A stretch of DNA of 64,000 nucleotides, from positions 591,255 through 655,254 of the forward strand of contig NZ_BBZK01000005.1 in the NCBI RefSeq assembly GCF_001748085.1, read 5' to 3'. The stretch comes from Streptomyces sp. TP-A0874. Lineage in GTDB: Bacteria > Actinomycetota > Actinomycetes > Streptomycetales > Streptomycetaceae. A program made the translations under genes and the position numbers. This document shows, one piece after another, positions 23,663 to 33,361 of the stretch (its first letter is position 1; every line of letters starts with the position of its first letter). A model generated the notes under the pieces. It had not been told where the DNA came from, did no database searches, and was given only the letters and a program-made list of their open reading frames with translations.

Positions 23663-26600
23663 TCAGGGGGAAGCGGCCTGGATCGCCTTCATGATCCGCT
23701 TGTCGGAGACCGGGTAGGCGGTCCCCAGGGCGTGCGCGAAGTAGCTGACCCGCAGCTCCTCGATCATCCAGCGGATCTCCGCGACCTCCCGCGGCACCGG
23801 GCGTCCCGCGGGCAGCCGCTCCAGCAGCCGGGCGTACTCCGCCCGCATCTGGTGGACCTTCGCCATGCGGGTGCGGTCCCGCTCGGCGTTGTGCGGCAGC
23901 TGCTGGAGCCGACGGTCGACGGCGACGAGGTAGCGCAGCAGGTCCGGCAGCCGCCGAACGCCGTGAGCCGTCACGAAGCCGGGCTTGACCAGTGTGCCGA
24001 GCTGCTCCCGGATGTCGGTCAGCGAGGGCAGGAGCACCGGCGAGGTCGTCGCCTTCAACCGGCCTTCGCAGGAGTGCCAGGCGGACAGCACCTCCCGCAC
24101 TTTCCGCACCGCGTCCATCGTGGCGTCGACCAACTCGCTCCGCACCGCGTCGAGCAGCTTGCGGAAGGCCTCCTCGTCCCAGGCCGGTCCGCCGTGGGCG
24201 GCGATCAACCGGTCGGCGGCGGCGCTGACGCAGTCGTCGAAGAGGGCCTGCACGCTGCCGTGCGGACAGCGGGAGAGCGCCAGCTTCTCGGCGTTGCTCA
24301 ACTTCTGTTGGGCGAACTTCGCCGGACTGGCGGGCGTGTTGAGCAGGATCAGCCGGCGAGTGCCCCGCCACATGGCCGCGGACTGCTCCGCTGCGGTGTC
24401 GAAGAGCTGCACCGAGACGCTGTCCCCGTCGTCGACCAGTGCCGGATAGGCCCGCACCGGCTGCCCCGCCCGACGGGTCTCGAAGGTCCGCTCCAGGGTC
24501 CCCACCGTCCAGGAGGTGAGCCCCCGGCGCTGGGCCGGCAGCGGCGACTCGGCCGCGGGCGCCGACGCATCTCCGCCGCCGCGCCCGCCGGCCCGCTCGC
24601 GTCGACCGCCGCGGCCACGCTGGGCGGCGGCCCGCTCGAAGGCCTCGGAGATCGCCGCCTGGGTCCTCGGTCTCAGCCGCAGCCGCAGCGCCTCGAGGTC
24701 CTTGTCCTCGGCGACCGTGCGGCCACGCTCGTCGACCACCCGGAAGGTGATCTTCAAGTGGTCCGGGACCCGGGCGGGATCCCAGTCCCCGGGCTCGACC
24801 CTGACCCCCGTCATCCGCTGCAGCTCCCGGCCGAGCGTCACGGTCAACGGCTCCGAGCGCGGCGAGGCGACCGCCAGGAACCGTCGGGCGTAGTCCGGAG
24901 CCGGCACGCAGTTGCGGCGGATGGCCTTCGGGAGCGAGCGGATCAGTTCGGTGACGAGCTCCTGGCGGAGCCCCGGGATCTGCCAGTCGAAGCCCTCCTC
25001 GGAGACCTGGTTGAGCACCGGCAGCGGCAGGTGGACGGTGACCCCGTCGGCGTCCGTCCCGGGCTCGAACTGGTACGTCACCGGGAAGGTCAGCTCCCCC
25101 TGGCGCCAGGAGTCCGGGTAGTCCTCCTCGCTGAGCTCCGGCGCCTGCTCGTTGATGAGCATGGACTTCTCGAAGTTCAGCAGCTCCGGATCCTCCCGGC
25201 GCCGTTTCTTCCACCAGGAGTCGAAGTGCGCGCCCGAGACGATCTGCTCCGGCAACTGCCGGTCGTAGAAGTCGAAGAGGGTCTCGTCGTCGACCAGGAT
25301 GTCCCGGCGGCGGGCCCGGTGCTCCAGCTCCTCGACCTCCTCCAGCAGGTTCCGGTTGTCGTGGAAGAACTGGTGGTGGGTACGCCAGTCGCCCTCCACC
25401 AGGGCGTGCCGGATGAACAGCTCGCGCGAGGTCTCGGGGTCGATCCGGCCGTAGTTGACCTTCCGTCGGGCGACGATCGGCACCCCGTACAGCGTCACCC
25501 GCTCGTACGCCATCACGGCCGCCTGCCGCTGCTCCCAGTGCGGCTCGCTGTAGGTGTGCTTCACCAGGTGCCGCGCCAGCGGCTCGATCCACTCCGGCTC
25601 GATCCTGGCGTTCACCCGGGCCCACAGCCGGGAGGTCTCCACCAGCTCCGCCGACATCACCCAGCGCGGCGGCTTCTTGAACAGCGCCGATCCGGGGAAG
25701 ACGGCGAACTTGGCGCCCCGCGCTCCGAGGTACTCGTTCCGCCCCGACTCCTTCCGCGCACCGGACTCCTTCCGGGCGCCCTTCCCGGCCTCCTCGCCCA
25801 CCACGTACTTCACCCCGATGTGCGAGAGCAGGCCGGCCAGCAGCGAGGCGTGGATCCGGTCCGGCGGTGCCGGCTGCTGGTCGGCGGAGGCCGCGGGGAC
25901 GTGGATGTCCATCGTCCTGGCCACCTGCCGCAGTTGGGAGTGGATGTCCTGCCACTCCCGTATCCGCAGGTAGTTGAGGAACTCCGAGCGGCACATCCGG
26001 CGGAACGCCGAGGAGGACAGCGCCCGCTGCTGTTCGCGCACGTAGCGCCAGAGGTTCAGGAAGGAGAGGAAGTCCGAGTTCTCGTCGGCGAACCGCCGGT
26101 GGCTCTCGTCCGCCTGCTGCTGCTTCTCGGCCGGCCGCTCCCGCGGGTCCTGGATGGACAGCGCGGCGGCGATCACCATCACCTCGTGCACGCAGCCGTT
26201 CCGGTCGGCCTCCAGGACCATCCGGGCCAGCCGCGGGTCGACCGGCAGCTGGGAGAGTCGGCGGCCGGTCTGGGTGAGCCGGTGCCGGCCCGCCTTGCCT
26301 CCGGTCTCCAGCGCGCCGAGTTCCTCCAGCAGTTGGACGCCGTCCTTGATCTGGCGCCGGTCCGGCGGGTCGATGAACGGGAACTCCTCGATGTCGCCGA
26401 GGCCCGCCGCGGACATCTGGAGGATCACCGAGGCCAGGTTGGTCCGCAGGATCTCGGCGTCGGTGAACTCCGGCCGGGTGAGGAAGTCGTCCTCGGAGTA
26501 CAGCCGGACGCAGATGCCGTCCGCGGTGCGCCCGCAGCGGCCCTTCCGCTGGTTGGCACTGGCCTGCGAGACCGGCTCGATGGGCAGCCGCTGCACCTTG

Positions 26601-27760
26601 GTGCGGTGGCTGTACCGGGAGATCCGGGCGGTGCCCGGATCGATCACGTAGCGGATCCCCGGAACCGTCAGCGAGGTCTCGGCGACGTTGGTGGCCAGCA
26701 CGATCCGGCGTCCGCCGTGCCGCTGGAAGACCCGGTGCTGCTCGGCGTGCGAGAGCCGGGCGTACAGCGGCAGCACCTCGGTGTCGCGGAGCTTCTTCTT
26801 GCCGAGCGCGTCCGCGGTGTCGCGGATCTCCCGCTCGCCGGAGAGGAAGACGAGGATGTCGCCCGGGCCTTCCGCCTGCAGCTCGTCGACCGCGTCGCAG
26901 ATGGCCGTGGTCTGGTCGCGGTCACCGTCCTCGGAGCCCTCCTCCAGCAGCGGCCGGTAGCGGACCTCCACCGGATAGGTGCGGCCGGAGACCTCCACGA
27001 TCGGGGCGTCGCCGAAGTGCCGGGAGAACCGCTCCGGATCGATCGTCGCCGAGGTGATCACGACCTTCAGCTCCGGGCGCCTGGGCAGCAGCTGGGCGAG
27101 GTAGCCGAGGATGAAGTCGATGTTGAGGCTGCGCTCGTGGGCCTCGTCGATGATGATCGTGTCGTACTGGCGCAGCTCCCGGTCGGTCTGGATCTCGGCC
27201 AGCAGGATGCCGTCCGTCATCACCTTGACCAGGGTGTCCGCCCCGACCTGGTCGGTGAAGCGCACCTTCCAGCCGACGGTCTCCCCCAGCGGGCGGTCCA
27301 CCTCCTCGGCGACCCGCTCGGCCACCGTGCGCGCCGCGATCCGCCGGGGCTGGGTGTGCCCGATCAGGCCCCGGACGCCGCGGCCCAGCTCCAGACAGAT
27401 CTTGGGCAGCTGGGTGGTCTTCCCGGAGCCGGTCTCACCGGCGACGATGACCACCTGGTGGTCGCGTATCGCCGCGCGGATCTCGTCCTTCCGCTGGCTG
27501 ACCGGCAGCTGCTCCGGGTAGCTGACCGCGGGCACCGAGGCGCGGCGGAGCGCGACGCGCCGCTCGGCGGCCTCGATGTCGGCGGCGATCTCTTCGAGCG
27601 CCTTCCGCCGGGCCTCCGGCTTGCGGACGCGGCGTACACCGTCGAGACGACGACCGATGCGCCGCTCGTCGCGCAGGGTCAGCTCGGCGAGCCGGGAGCC
27701 CAGGGCCTCGAAGGAGGCGGCGTCGGCGGAGGGGGCTGGCGAGGGCGAGGAAGTAGGCAT
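23663..27760 (-). CDS. hrpA: ATP-dependent RNA helicase HrpA (DEAH-box)
   Basis: A 1365-aa DEAH-box helicase of full family length. Motifs in order: Walker A GETGSGKTTQ, motif Ia TQPRRIAA, motif II IIIDEAHERSLN, motif III TSATID, motif V NVAETSLTVPGIRYVID and motif VI QRKGRCGRTADG, followed by the HA2/OB-fold region and the long HrpA-specific C-terminal domain. A lysine/arginine/serine linker KGARKESGARKESGR (about 670) and a glycine/arginine-rich insert near residue 1060 are probably local expansions. HrpA acts in RNA processing and in rescue of stalled ribosomes. Start ATG 27760; the tRNA-Asp downstream may be transcribed from the same strand. Confidence 0.96.
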   Translation of the reverse strand: MPTSSPSPAPSADAASFEALGSRLAELTLRDERRIGRRLDGVRRVRKPEARRKALEEIAADIEAAERRVALRRASVPAVSYPEQLPVSQRKDEIRAAIRDHQVVIVAGETGSGKTTQLPKICLELGRGVRGLIGHTQPRRIAARTVAERVAEEVDRPLGETVGWKVRFTDQVGADTLVKVMTDGILLAEIQTDRELRQYDTIIIDEAHERSLNIDFILGYLAQLLPRRPELKVVITSATIDPERFSRHFGDAPIVEVSGRTYPVEVRYRPLLEEGSEDGDRDQTTAICDAVDELQAEGPGDILVFLSGEREIRDTADALGKKKLRDTEVLPLYARLSHAEQHRVFQRHGGRRIVLATNVAETSLTVPGIRYVIDPGTARISRYSHRTKVQRLPIEPVSQASANQRKGRCGRTADGICVRLYSEDDFLTRPEFTDAEILRTNLASVILQMSAAGLGDIEEFPFIDPPDRRQIKDGVQLLEELGALETGGKAGRHRLTQTGRRLSQLPVDPRLARMVLEADRNGCVHEVMVIAAALSIQDPRERPAEKQQQADESHRRFADENSDFLSFLNLWRYVREQQRALSSSAFRRMCRSEFLNYLRIREWQDIHSQLRQVARTMDIHVPAASADQQPAPPDRIHASLLAGLLSHIGVKYVVGEEAGKGARKESGARKESGRNEYLGARGAKFAVFPGSALFKKPPRWVMSAELVETSRLWARVNARIEPEWIEPLARHLVKHTYSEPHWEQRQAAVMAYERVTLYGVPIVARRKVNYGRIDPETSRELFIRHALVEGDWRTHHQFFHDNRNLLEEVEELEHRARRRDILVDDETLFDFYDRQLPEQIVSGAHFDSWWKKRRREDPELLNFEKSMLINEQAPELSEEDYPDSWRQGELTFPVTYQFEPGTDADGVTVHLPLPVLNQVSEEGFDWQIPGLRQELVTELIRSLPKAIRRNCVPAPDYARRFLAVASPRSEPLTVTLGRELQRMTGVRVEPGDWDPARVPDHLKITFRVVDERGRTVAEDKDLEALRLRLRPRTQAAISEAFERAAAQRGRGGRRERAGGRGGGDASAPAAESPLPAQRRGLTSWTVGTLERTFETRRAGQPVRAYPALVDDGDSVSVQLFDTAAEQSAAMWRGTRRLILLNTPASPAKFAQQKLSNAEKLALSRCPHGSVQALFDDCVSAAADRLIAAHGGPAWDEEAFRKLLDAVRSELVDATMDAVRKVREVLSAWHSCEGRLKATTSPVLLPSLTDIREQLGTLVKPGFVTAHGVRRLPDLLRYLVAVDRRLQQLPHNAERDRTRMAKVHQMRAEYARLLERLPAGRPVPREVAEIRWMIEELRVSYFAHALGTAYPVSDKRIMKAIQAASP

Positions 27761-27982
27761 ACCGGGTCAAGGATGTCACCTGCGGGAAACGGCTGGCGAG
27801 TGAGTTCCCGTCCCGCGTGCCGTCACCCGTCCGCTCGCCGGGGCGGCCGGGGGCGGCTTCTCCGGTCGACTCCGCCCGGGGGTGTCCCGCGGCGGCGCTC
27901 CGGTCGGCGGTGGGGCCGGGCCCGTGTGCCGCTACGCCGATCGTGGGACGGGCTCGGTGAGGCGCTTCGGCGGGTGAACGAC

Positions 27983-28022
27983 AGAACACCCCCTGCCGGA
28001 TGTCTCCGACAGGGGGTGTTCT
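27983..28022 (-). terminator. Terminator of the tRNA-Glu-Asp-Phe unit
   Basis: Stem AGAACACCCCCTG with its exact complement enclosing about 14 bases, 18 bases beyond the tRNA-Phe 3' end on the minus strand. The remaining bases between this and hrpA (27761-27982) would hold the hrpA promoter; I see no gene there. Confidence 0.85.
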
Positions 28023-28040
28023 CGCCCTGATGGGCTGCGG

Positions 28041-28114
28041 TGGCTGGGGCCGGGGTCGAACCGGCGACCTTCCGCTTTTCAGGCGGACGCTCGTACCAAC
28101 TGAGCTACCCAGCC
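28041..28114 (-). tRNA. tRNA-Phe (anticodon GAA)
   Basis: 74-nt cloverleaf: acceptor GGCTGGG/CCCAGCC, anticodon stem TCCGC/GCGGA with loop CTGAAAA, T-loop GGTTCGACC. Last of three tRNAs reading leftward. Confidence 0.95.
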
Positions 28115-28137
28115 ACGAAGTTCACGAGGAACTTCAG

Positions 28138-28212
28138 CGGTCCTGACGGGATTTGAACCCGCGGCCTCCACCTTGACAGGGTGGCGAGCACTCCAAACTG
28201 CTCCACAGGACC
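28138..28212 (-). tRNA. tRNA-Asp (anticodon GTC), copy 2
   Basis: Same 75-nt sequence as the copy at 23460-23534, anticodon loop CTGTCAA. It lies 23 bases before tRNA-Phe. Confidence 0.95.
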
Positions 28213-28249
28213 AAGCTTGTGCGAGAACCAGTCTCGCACAGATCTTGCG

Positions 28250-28322
28250 TGCCCCCAACGGGATTCGAACCCGTGCTACCGCCTTGAAAGGGCGGCGTCC
28301 TGGGCCACTAGACGATGAGGGC
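28250..28322 (-). tRNA. tRNA-Glu (anticodon TTC)
   Basis: 73-nt cloverleaf: acceptor GCCCTCA/TGGGGGC, D-arm CGTCTAGTGGCCCAGGACG, anticodon stem CCGCC/GGCGG with loop CTTTCAA. First of three leftward tRNAs (Glu, Asp, Phe). Confidence 0.95.
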
Positions 28323-28402
28323 CGATGGCCCACCTGGGCGCCGAGGGGCGCCGTCGGGGACGCGAGAAGCATATGGGATCAGGGGAGTGTTCGCCAAAAC
28401 GG

Positions 28403-29971
28403 TTACGGCTCGGTCGGCGAGGGCGAGGCGCCGGGACGGTTGTCCGCCGGCAGATGACGGCTGACCTCGGCGGTCGACAGCCCCAGCCCGCCCAGGTCGA
28501 TCTCGTCCCAGGCCTGCAGCAGCCGGGTGTCCCGGTCCAGGTAGAGCACCGAGGCCTGGACGTCGGCCGGCTCGTCGCCCTCCACGGCGCGCAGCCCGTC
28601 CCCGCCGGTCGACCCCTGGACCATCAGCCGGGTGCCGCCGTCCAGGTCGTAGGTCTTCCGGTTGTGGGTGTGGCCGGCCAGCACCAGGGGGACGGTGCCG
28701 GCGGTCTCCCGGGCGGCCACCGGGTTGTGTGCGACGGCGATGTCCACCGGCAGTCCCAGCGCCTTCTGCTTCCTGATCGCGGTGGCCAGCTCCCGGCCGG
28801 CGCGCCGCTCCTCCGCGTCGCCGGAGGGCTTCACCGAGCGGTCCGGGGTGAACTGCGGGTCTCCGACGCCCGCGATCCGCACGCCGCCGACCTGCACGGG
28901 CTTCCCCCGGTCCAGGACGTGCACGTTCTTCCGGCCCGCCAGCGACTTCTGGGTCGTCTTGGAGTCGTGGTTGCCCCGCACCCAGACGTACGGGGCGCCG
29001 AGGTCGGGGATCGGGTCGAGGAAGTGGTTCTCGGCGGCGGTGCCGTGGTCCATGGTGTCGCCGGAGTCGATGATCACGTCGATGTCGTACTGCTCGACCA
29101 GCGAGCGGATGATGTGCCAGGCGGCCGGGTTGAGATGGATGTCGGAGACGTGCAGCACCCGGATCGTCGTCGGGTCCGGCTGGTAGGAGGGCAGGTTCGC
29201 GGTGGCGTCGTAGAGCTTGGTGACGTTGGTGACCAGCCGGGCCAGCTCCTGCTGGTAGGCGTCGAAGTCGCTGACCACGCTCCGGGCGTTGCCCACGACG
29301 TTCGGAGCGCTGCTGAGCAGCCCGGAGAACTTCGGCTCCAGCACCGACTTCGGGTTCCAGGTGGCGTACGCCACCCCTCCGCAGGAGGCCAGCAGGACCA
29401 GCGCCAGCCCGCCGGCGGCCAGGGCCCGGCGGGGGCGCCGGTAGACCACCAGCCCGAGCGTGGTGGCGCCGAAGAGCACCGCGGCGGCCGAGCGGGCGGC
29501 GAGGTCGGTGGCGCCGGCGGCCACGTCGTCGGCGATCTTCCCCTGTAGGCCGGATATCCGTTCCGGGTGGTCCACCAGGGCCTGGGACCGCTCGGGGTCC
29601 AGCCGGTCGACGTCGACGTCCAGCCGGATCGGGGCGGAGTGGCTCTGCAGCTCCAGCGAGCCCAGCGGCGAGACGTTGATCTTCGTGCCGCCGTCGGCGG
29701 AGGGGTGGAGGGCCATCCGGGTGTCCATCGGCCCCACCGGCACCCGGACGCTCCCCACGACCAGCAGTCCGAGCCAGGCCCCGACCAGCACCACGGCGCC
29801 CAGGCCCAAGGCGCCGGCCAGCGGACGAGGGGCACGGGTCAGGGAGCGGGGAGCGGAGCGGCGGTGGGCGGCGACCAGGGCGCGACAGCGGCGCAGCGCC
29901 CGCGCGCCCCTGGCGCGGACGGAGCGGGCGATGCGTGGGAGCCATGGCGGCCGGTCTGCTGCGCGAGCCAT
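28403..29971 (-). CDS. Membrane-anchored calcineurin-like metallophosphoesterase
   Basis: A 522-aa protein. Residues about 50-75 form a first membrane helix, followed by an extracytoplasmic segment of roughly 100 residues, a second membrane region (about 165-215) and a C-terminal phosphoesterase domain. The two-metal site is complete: DIHLNP (DxH), DSGDTMDHG (GDxxD), VRGNHDS (GNHD), AHNP and GHTHNR (GHxH). It probably hydrolyses a phosphodiester outside the membrane; the substrate is unknown. ATG 29971 is used because the residues upstream in frame are arginine/proline-rich and unlike a protein. Divergent from the metallopeptidase gene. Confidence 0.85.
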   Translation of the reverse strand: MARAADRPPWLPRIARSVRARGARALRRCRALVAAHRRSAPRSLTRAPRPLAGALGLGAVVLVGAWLGLLVVGSVRVPVGPMDTRMALHPSADGGTKINVSPLGSLELQSHSAPIRLDVDVDRLDPERSQALVDHPERISGLQGKIADDVAAGATDLAARSAAAVLFGATTLGLVVYRRPRRALAAGGLALVLLASCGGVAYATWNPKSVLEPKFSGLLSSAPNVVGNARSVVSDFDAYQQELARLVTNVTKLYDATANLPSYQPDPTTIRVLHVSDIHLNPAAWHIIRSLVEQYDIDVIIDSGDTMDHGTAAENHFLDPIPDLGAPYVWVRGNHDSKTTQKSLAGRKNVHVLDRGKPVQVGGVRIAGVGDPQFTPDRSVKPSGDAEERRAGRELATAIRKQKALGLPVDIAVAHNPVAARETAGTVPLVLAGHTHNRKTYDLDGGTRLMVQGSTGGDGLRAVEGDEPADVQASVLYLDRDTRLLQAWDEIDLGGLGLSTAEVSRHLPADNRPGASPSPTEP

Positions 29972-30140
29972 TGGGACCGTATGCCCAGCTCGACCGCCGG
30001 CCATGCCCGGCCGTCGACGGCGCCGGGCCGGGCGGTGCCATGCCCGGCGCCGTCGCCGTGGCCCCCGGGGCGGGGGCCGGGCGGCCCGCCACGGCCGGGG
30101 GTGGGGCCGGGCCGGGCTGCCGGTGGCGGAGAATGGCCGT

Positions 30141-30491
30141 GTGCTGGAGATGACGCGTGAGGAGTTCGAGGAACTGGTCGCCGAGGCGCTGGACCGCATC
30201 CCGCCCGAGCTGACCCGGCTGATGGACAACGTCGCGGTGTTCGTGGAGGACGAGCCGCCGGCGGACGACCCTGAGCTGCTCGGGTTGTACGAGGGCACGC
30301 CGCTGACCGACCGGGGCGAGTGGTACGCGGGCGTCCTGCCGGACCGGATCACCATCTACCGGGGGCCGACGCTCCGGATGTGCGCCACCCGCGAGGAGGT
30401 CGTCACCGAGTCGGAGATAACGGTCGTCCACGAGATCGCGCACCACTTCGGCATCGACGACGAGCGCCTGCACGCCCTGGGGTACGGCTGA
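30141..30491 (+). CDS. Metallopeptidase family protein (zincin-like, HExxH)
   Basis: A 116-aa single-domain zincin-like protein with HEIAHHFGID as the zinc site, and the family's typical DNVAVFVEDEPP and GLYEGTPL segments. Proteins of this family (often named DUF1025 or possibly-secreted metallopeptidase) are short, cytoplasmic and of unknown substrate. GTG 30141 is preferred over ATG 30150 because GGAG stands 9 bases before it. It is divergent from the phosphoesterase. The longer frame from 29460 is only a GC-rich shadow. Confidence 0.88.
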   Translation: MLEMTREEFEELVAEALDRIPPELTRLMDNVAVFVEDEPPADDPELLGLYEGTPLTDRGEWYAGVLPDRITIYRGPTLRMCATREEVVTESEITVVHEIAHHFGIDDERLHALGYG

Positions 30492-30777
30492 GGCGGCGCC
30501 TCCCCCCGGCGTCGGGCCGGGACGGGAGTCGACGGAACCACGGCGTGGTGGCGGGAGATGTGGCTGACCGGGTGATTTGCTCTCCGGGGCGGCTGGTGCG
30601 TATGGTTGTAGATCGTTTGATCCCACTTGCCCGGCGCCGTTTCCGAAGAGCGCCGTGTGGCGCGTTCCTGTTCCGAGCCGTGGCTGAGGCTAGACCGCAT
30701 TGAGGCGGTCGTAGGTCGTATGCGATTCGCGGAGTACTGGGCGCGTGCCGAGAACTCCGGAAGGTTTCGCATCTCGC

Positions 30778-33105
30778 ATGTCTGTTTCCACGTCTGATCG
30801 ACCCCGCACGTCCGATTTCGCCGAAGAAGAGAACTCCGTCTCGCCGGAGCAGCTCGCCACGGAGGCCGTGAAGGCCGCGGACGCCGCCGCCATGCCGACC
30901 ACAGCGGAGGCAGCCACCGGCGAGACCGTCCCCGCCGACGGGGCCGCGGAGAGCACCGAGGACGCGGCGGTCGTCACCGACGCCGCCCCGGAGGCCCCGC
31001 AGCAGCCCGCCGAGCCGGGCTTCGGGGAACTCGGGCTCGCTGAGCCGATCGTCCGCAAGCTCGCCCAGAACGGCGTCACCACCCCGTTCCCGATCCAGGC
31101 CGCGACCATCCCGGACGCGCTCGCCGGGCGGGACATCCTGGGCCGCGGTCGTACCGGCTCCGGCAAGACCCTCTCCTTCGGGCTGCCACTCCTCTCCCAG
31201 CTGGCCGGCGGCCACACCGAGAAGAAGCGGCCCCGCGGCCTGGTGCTCACCCCGACCCGTGAGCTGGCGATGCAGGTCGCCGACGCGCTCCAGCCCTACG
31301 GTGACGTGCTCGGCCTGAAGATGAAGGTCGTCTGCGGCGGCACCTCGATGGGCAACCAGATCTACGCCCTGGAGCGTGGCGTCGACATCCTCGTCGCCAC
31401 CCCGGGGCGGCTCCGCGACGTCATCGACCGGGGCGCGGCCAGCCTGGACAAGGTCCAGGTCGCGGTCCTCGACGAAGCCGACCAGATGGCCGACATGGGC
31501 TTCCTGCCCGAGGTCACCGAGATCCTCGACCTCGTGCCGCCCGGCGGCCAGCGGCTGCTGTTCTCCGCCACCCTGGAGAACGAGATCGACACCCTGGTCA
31601 AGCGCTACCTCGTGGACCCGGTGACCCACCAGGTCGACGCGGCGCAGGGTGCCGTCAGCACCATGAACCACCACGTCTTCATCGTGAAGCCGAGGGACAA
31701 GGCGCCGGTCACCGCCGCCATCGCCGCCCGCAAGGGCCGCACCCTCATCTTCGTACGGACCCAGATGGGCGCCGACCGGGTCGCCGAGCAGCTGCGCGAG
31801 TCCGGGGTACGGGCCGACGCGCTGCACGGCGGTATGACCCAGGGGGCGCGCACCCGGACCCTGGCCGACTTCAAGGACGGCTACGTCAACTGCCTGGTGG
31901 CGACCGACGTCGCCGCCCGCGGCATCCACGTCGACGGCATCGACCTGGTGCTCAACGTGGACCCGGCCGGCGACCACAAGGACTACCTGCACCGCTCCGG
32001 GCGCACGGCCCGTGCCGGTCGCAGCGGCACCGTCGTCTCGCTGGCCCTTCCGCACCAGCGCCGGCAGATCTTCCGGCTGATGGAGGACTCGGGCGTCGAC
32101 GCCGGCCGGCACTTCGTCAGCGGGGCGGGGGCGTTCGACGAGGACGTGGCCCGTATCACCGGGGCGCGTTCGCTCACCGAGGTCCAGGCGGAGTCCGCCG
32201 CGAACTCGGCTCGGCAGGCGGAGCGCGAGGTGGAGGAGCTGACGCGTGAGCTCGGCCGGGTGCAGCGGCGGGCCGCGGAGCTGCGCGACGAGGCCGACCG
32301 GCTGCTGATGCGGGCGGCCCGCGAGCGGGGCGAGGACCCGGCGGCCGCGGTGGCCGTGGCGGCCGCGGAGCAGGCCGCTCCGGAAGCCGAGGTGAGCCTG
32401 CCGGCCCAGGCCGAACCGGTCTCCGGGGAGAGCGTGCCGACGCAGAGCCGGCCGGAGGAACGCCGGGAGGAGCGCAACGGCTACGACCGGGGCGACCGTG
32501 GTGACCGGGGCGGGTCCTACCGGGACCGCCGGGAGGACCGCGGCAGCTACCAGCGCCGTGACGAGCGGGGCAACTACGACCGCCGGGACCGCGAGCGCCG
32601 CGATGACCGTCCGGCGCGCCGGGACGACCGGGGCGGGTACGGCCGGGACCGCCGCGACGACCGCTCGGACCGATTCGGTGGCGGCTTCGGCCGCGACCGC
32701 GGGGAAGGCCGCTCCTTCGACCAGCGCGGCGACCGCCAGGGCGGCGGGGGCTACTACCGGGAGCGGCGGGACAGCCGGCCCGGTGGCGGGTTCAACCGTG
32801 ACCGGCGGGACGACCGTCCGGGCGGTGGGTTCAATCGGGACCGGCGGGATGACCGTCCGGGTGGCGGGTTCAACCGTGACCGGCGGGATGACCGTCCGGG
32901 CGGTGGGTTCAACCGTGACCGGCGCGATGACCGTCCCGGTGGCTCGCATGACCGCAGGGAGTTCAAGTACCGGGGCGGCGACCGTCCTTACCGCGAGCGC
33001 CGCGATGACCGTCCGGCGCGCCGGGACGACCACCACGGCGGCGCGACCGGCGGGCGCTCCTTCGACCGCCGAGCCGACAAGCCCCGTTGGAAGCGCAACG
33101 GCTGA
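30778..33105 (+). CDS. DEAD-box RNA helicase with RGG/RDD-repeat tail
   Basis: A 775-aa RNA helicase. After an acidic, alanine-rich N-terminus of about 80 residues come Q-motif FPIQAATIP, Walker A GRTGSGKT, motif Ib TPGRL, DEAD as VLDEADQM, SAT (FSAT), and motif VI HRSGRTARAGRSG. From about residue 560 to the end the protein is a low-complexity Arg/Asp/Gly tail, including four perfect or near-perfect 13-residue repeats RPGGGFNRDRRDD. Such tails bind RNA non-specifically and promote condensates; the helicase probably remodels structured mRNA, for instance in the cold. ATG 30778 is preferred to an upstream GTG 30745. A strong terminator follows. Confidence 0.93.
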   Translation: MSVSTSDRPRTSDFAEEENSVSPEQLATEAVKAADAAAMPTTAEAATGETVPADGAAESTEDAAVVTDAAPEAPQQPAEPGFGELGLAEPIVRKLAQNGVTTPFPIQAATIPDALAGRDILGRGRTGSGKTLSFGLPLLSQLAGGHTEKKRPRGLVLTPTRELAMQVADALQPYGDVLGLKMKVVCGGTSMGNQIYALERGVDILVATPGRLRDVIDRGAASLDKVQVAVLDEADQMADMGFLPEVTEILDLVPPGGQRLLFSATLENEIDTLVKRYLVDPVTHQVDAAQGAVSTMNHHVFIVKPRDKAPVTAAIAARKGRTLIFVRTQMGADRVAEQLRESGVRADALHGGMTQGARTRTLADFKDGYVNCLVATDVAARGIHVDGIDLVLNVDPAGDHKDYLHRSGRTARAGRSGTVVSLALPHQRRQIFRLMEDSGVDAGRHFVSGAGAFDEDVARITGARSLTEVQAESAANSARQAEREVEELTRELGRVQRRAAELRDEADRLLMRAARERGEDPAAAVAVAAAEQAAPEAEVSLPAQAEPVSGESVPTQSRPEERREERNGYDRGDRGDRGGSYRDRREDRGSYQRRDERGNYDRRDRERRDDRPARRDDRGGYGRDRRDDRSDRFGGGFGRDRGEGRSFDQRGDRQGGGGYYRERRDSRPGGGFNRDRRDDRPGGGFNRDRRDDRPGGGFNRDRRDDRPGGGFNRDRRDDRPGGSHDRREFKYRGGDRPYRERRDDRPARRDDHHGGATGGRSFDRRADKPRWKRNG
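32776..32931 (+). repeat. Four 39-bp tandem repeats inside the helicase gene
   Basis: Four units in register, each encoding RPGGGFNRDRRDD, followed by a partial fifth (RPGGSHDRRE). The units differ at a few third positions (GGC/GGT, AAC/AAT), so they are not of very recent origin, but copy number is likely to vary between strains. Confidence 0.9.
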
Positions 33106-33127
33106 GTTCAGCCGAGGAGTTGACAGA

Positions 33128-33164
33128 CCGGGTCGGTGCGGCGGACTCCGCCGCACCGACCCGG
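33128..33164 (+). terminator. Terminator after the DEAD-box helicase gene
   Basis: Perfect 17-base stem CCGGGTCGGTGCGGCGG and its complement with a 3-base loop, 22 bases after the helicase stop. Confidence 0.85.
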
Positions 33165-33251
33165 CCCCCCGGCTCCGTGGTGTCCCGTCGCGGGGGGATA
33201 CCCCGAACGGGACACCTTCTGGGGCCGCTATGCTCGGGGGAGCAACATCGC

Positions 33252-33324
33252 GGGCCGTTAGCTCAACAGGCAGAGCAGTGGACTTTTAATCCATTGGTTG
33301 TGGGTTCGAGTCCCACACGGCCTA
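33252..33324 (+). tRNA. tRNA-Lys (anticodon TTT)
   Basis: 73-nt cloverleaf: acceptor GGGCCGT/ACGGCCT, D-arm AGCTCAACAGGCAGAGC, anticodon loop CTTTTAA, T-loop GGTTCGAGTCC. The only plus-strand tRNA in the window. Confidence 0.95.
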
Positions 33325-33361
33325 CTGAGCGCAGGGAGGGATACCCCCTCTGAACTGCGAG

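Noticed and set aside
23495..28030. 1511-aa plus-strand open frame covering hrpA
   Set aside because: It is the antisense reading of hrpA, spans a tRNA gene and terminator, and has shadow composition (Arg/Pro/Gly/Val).
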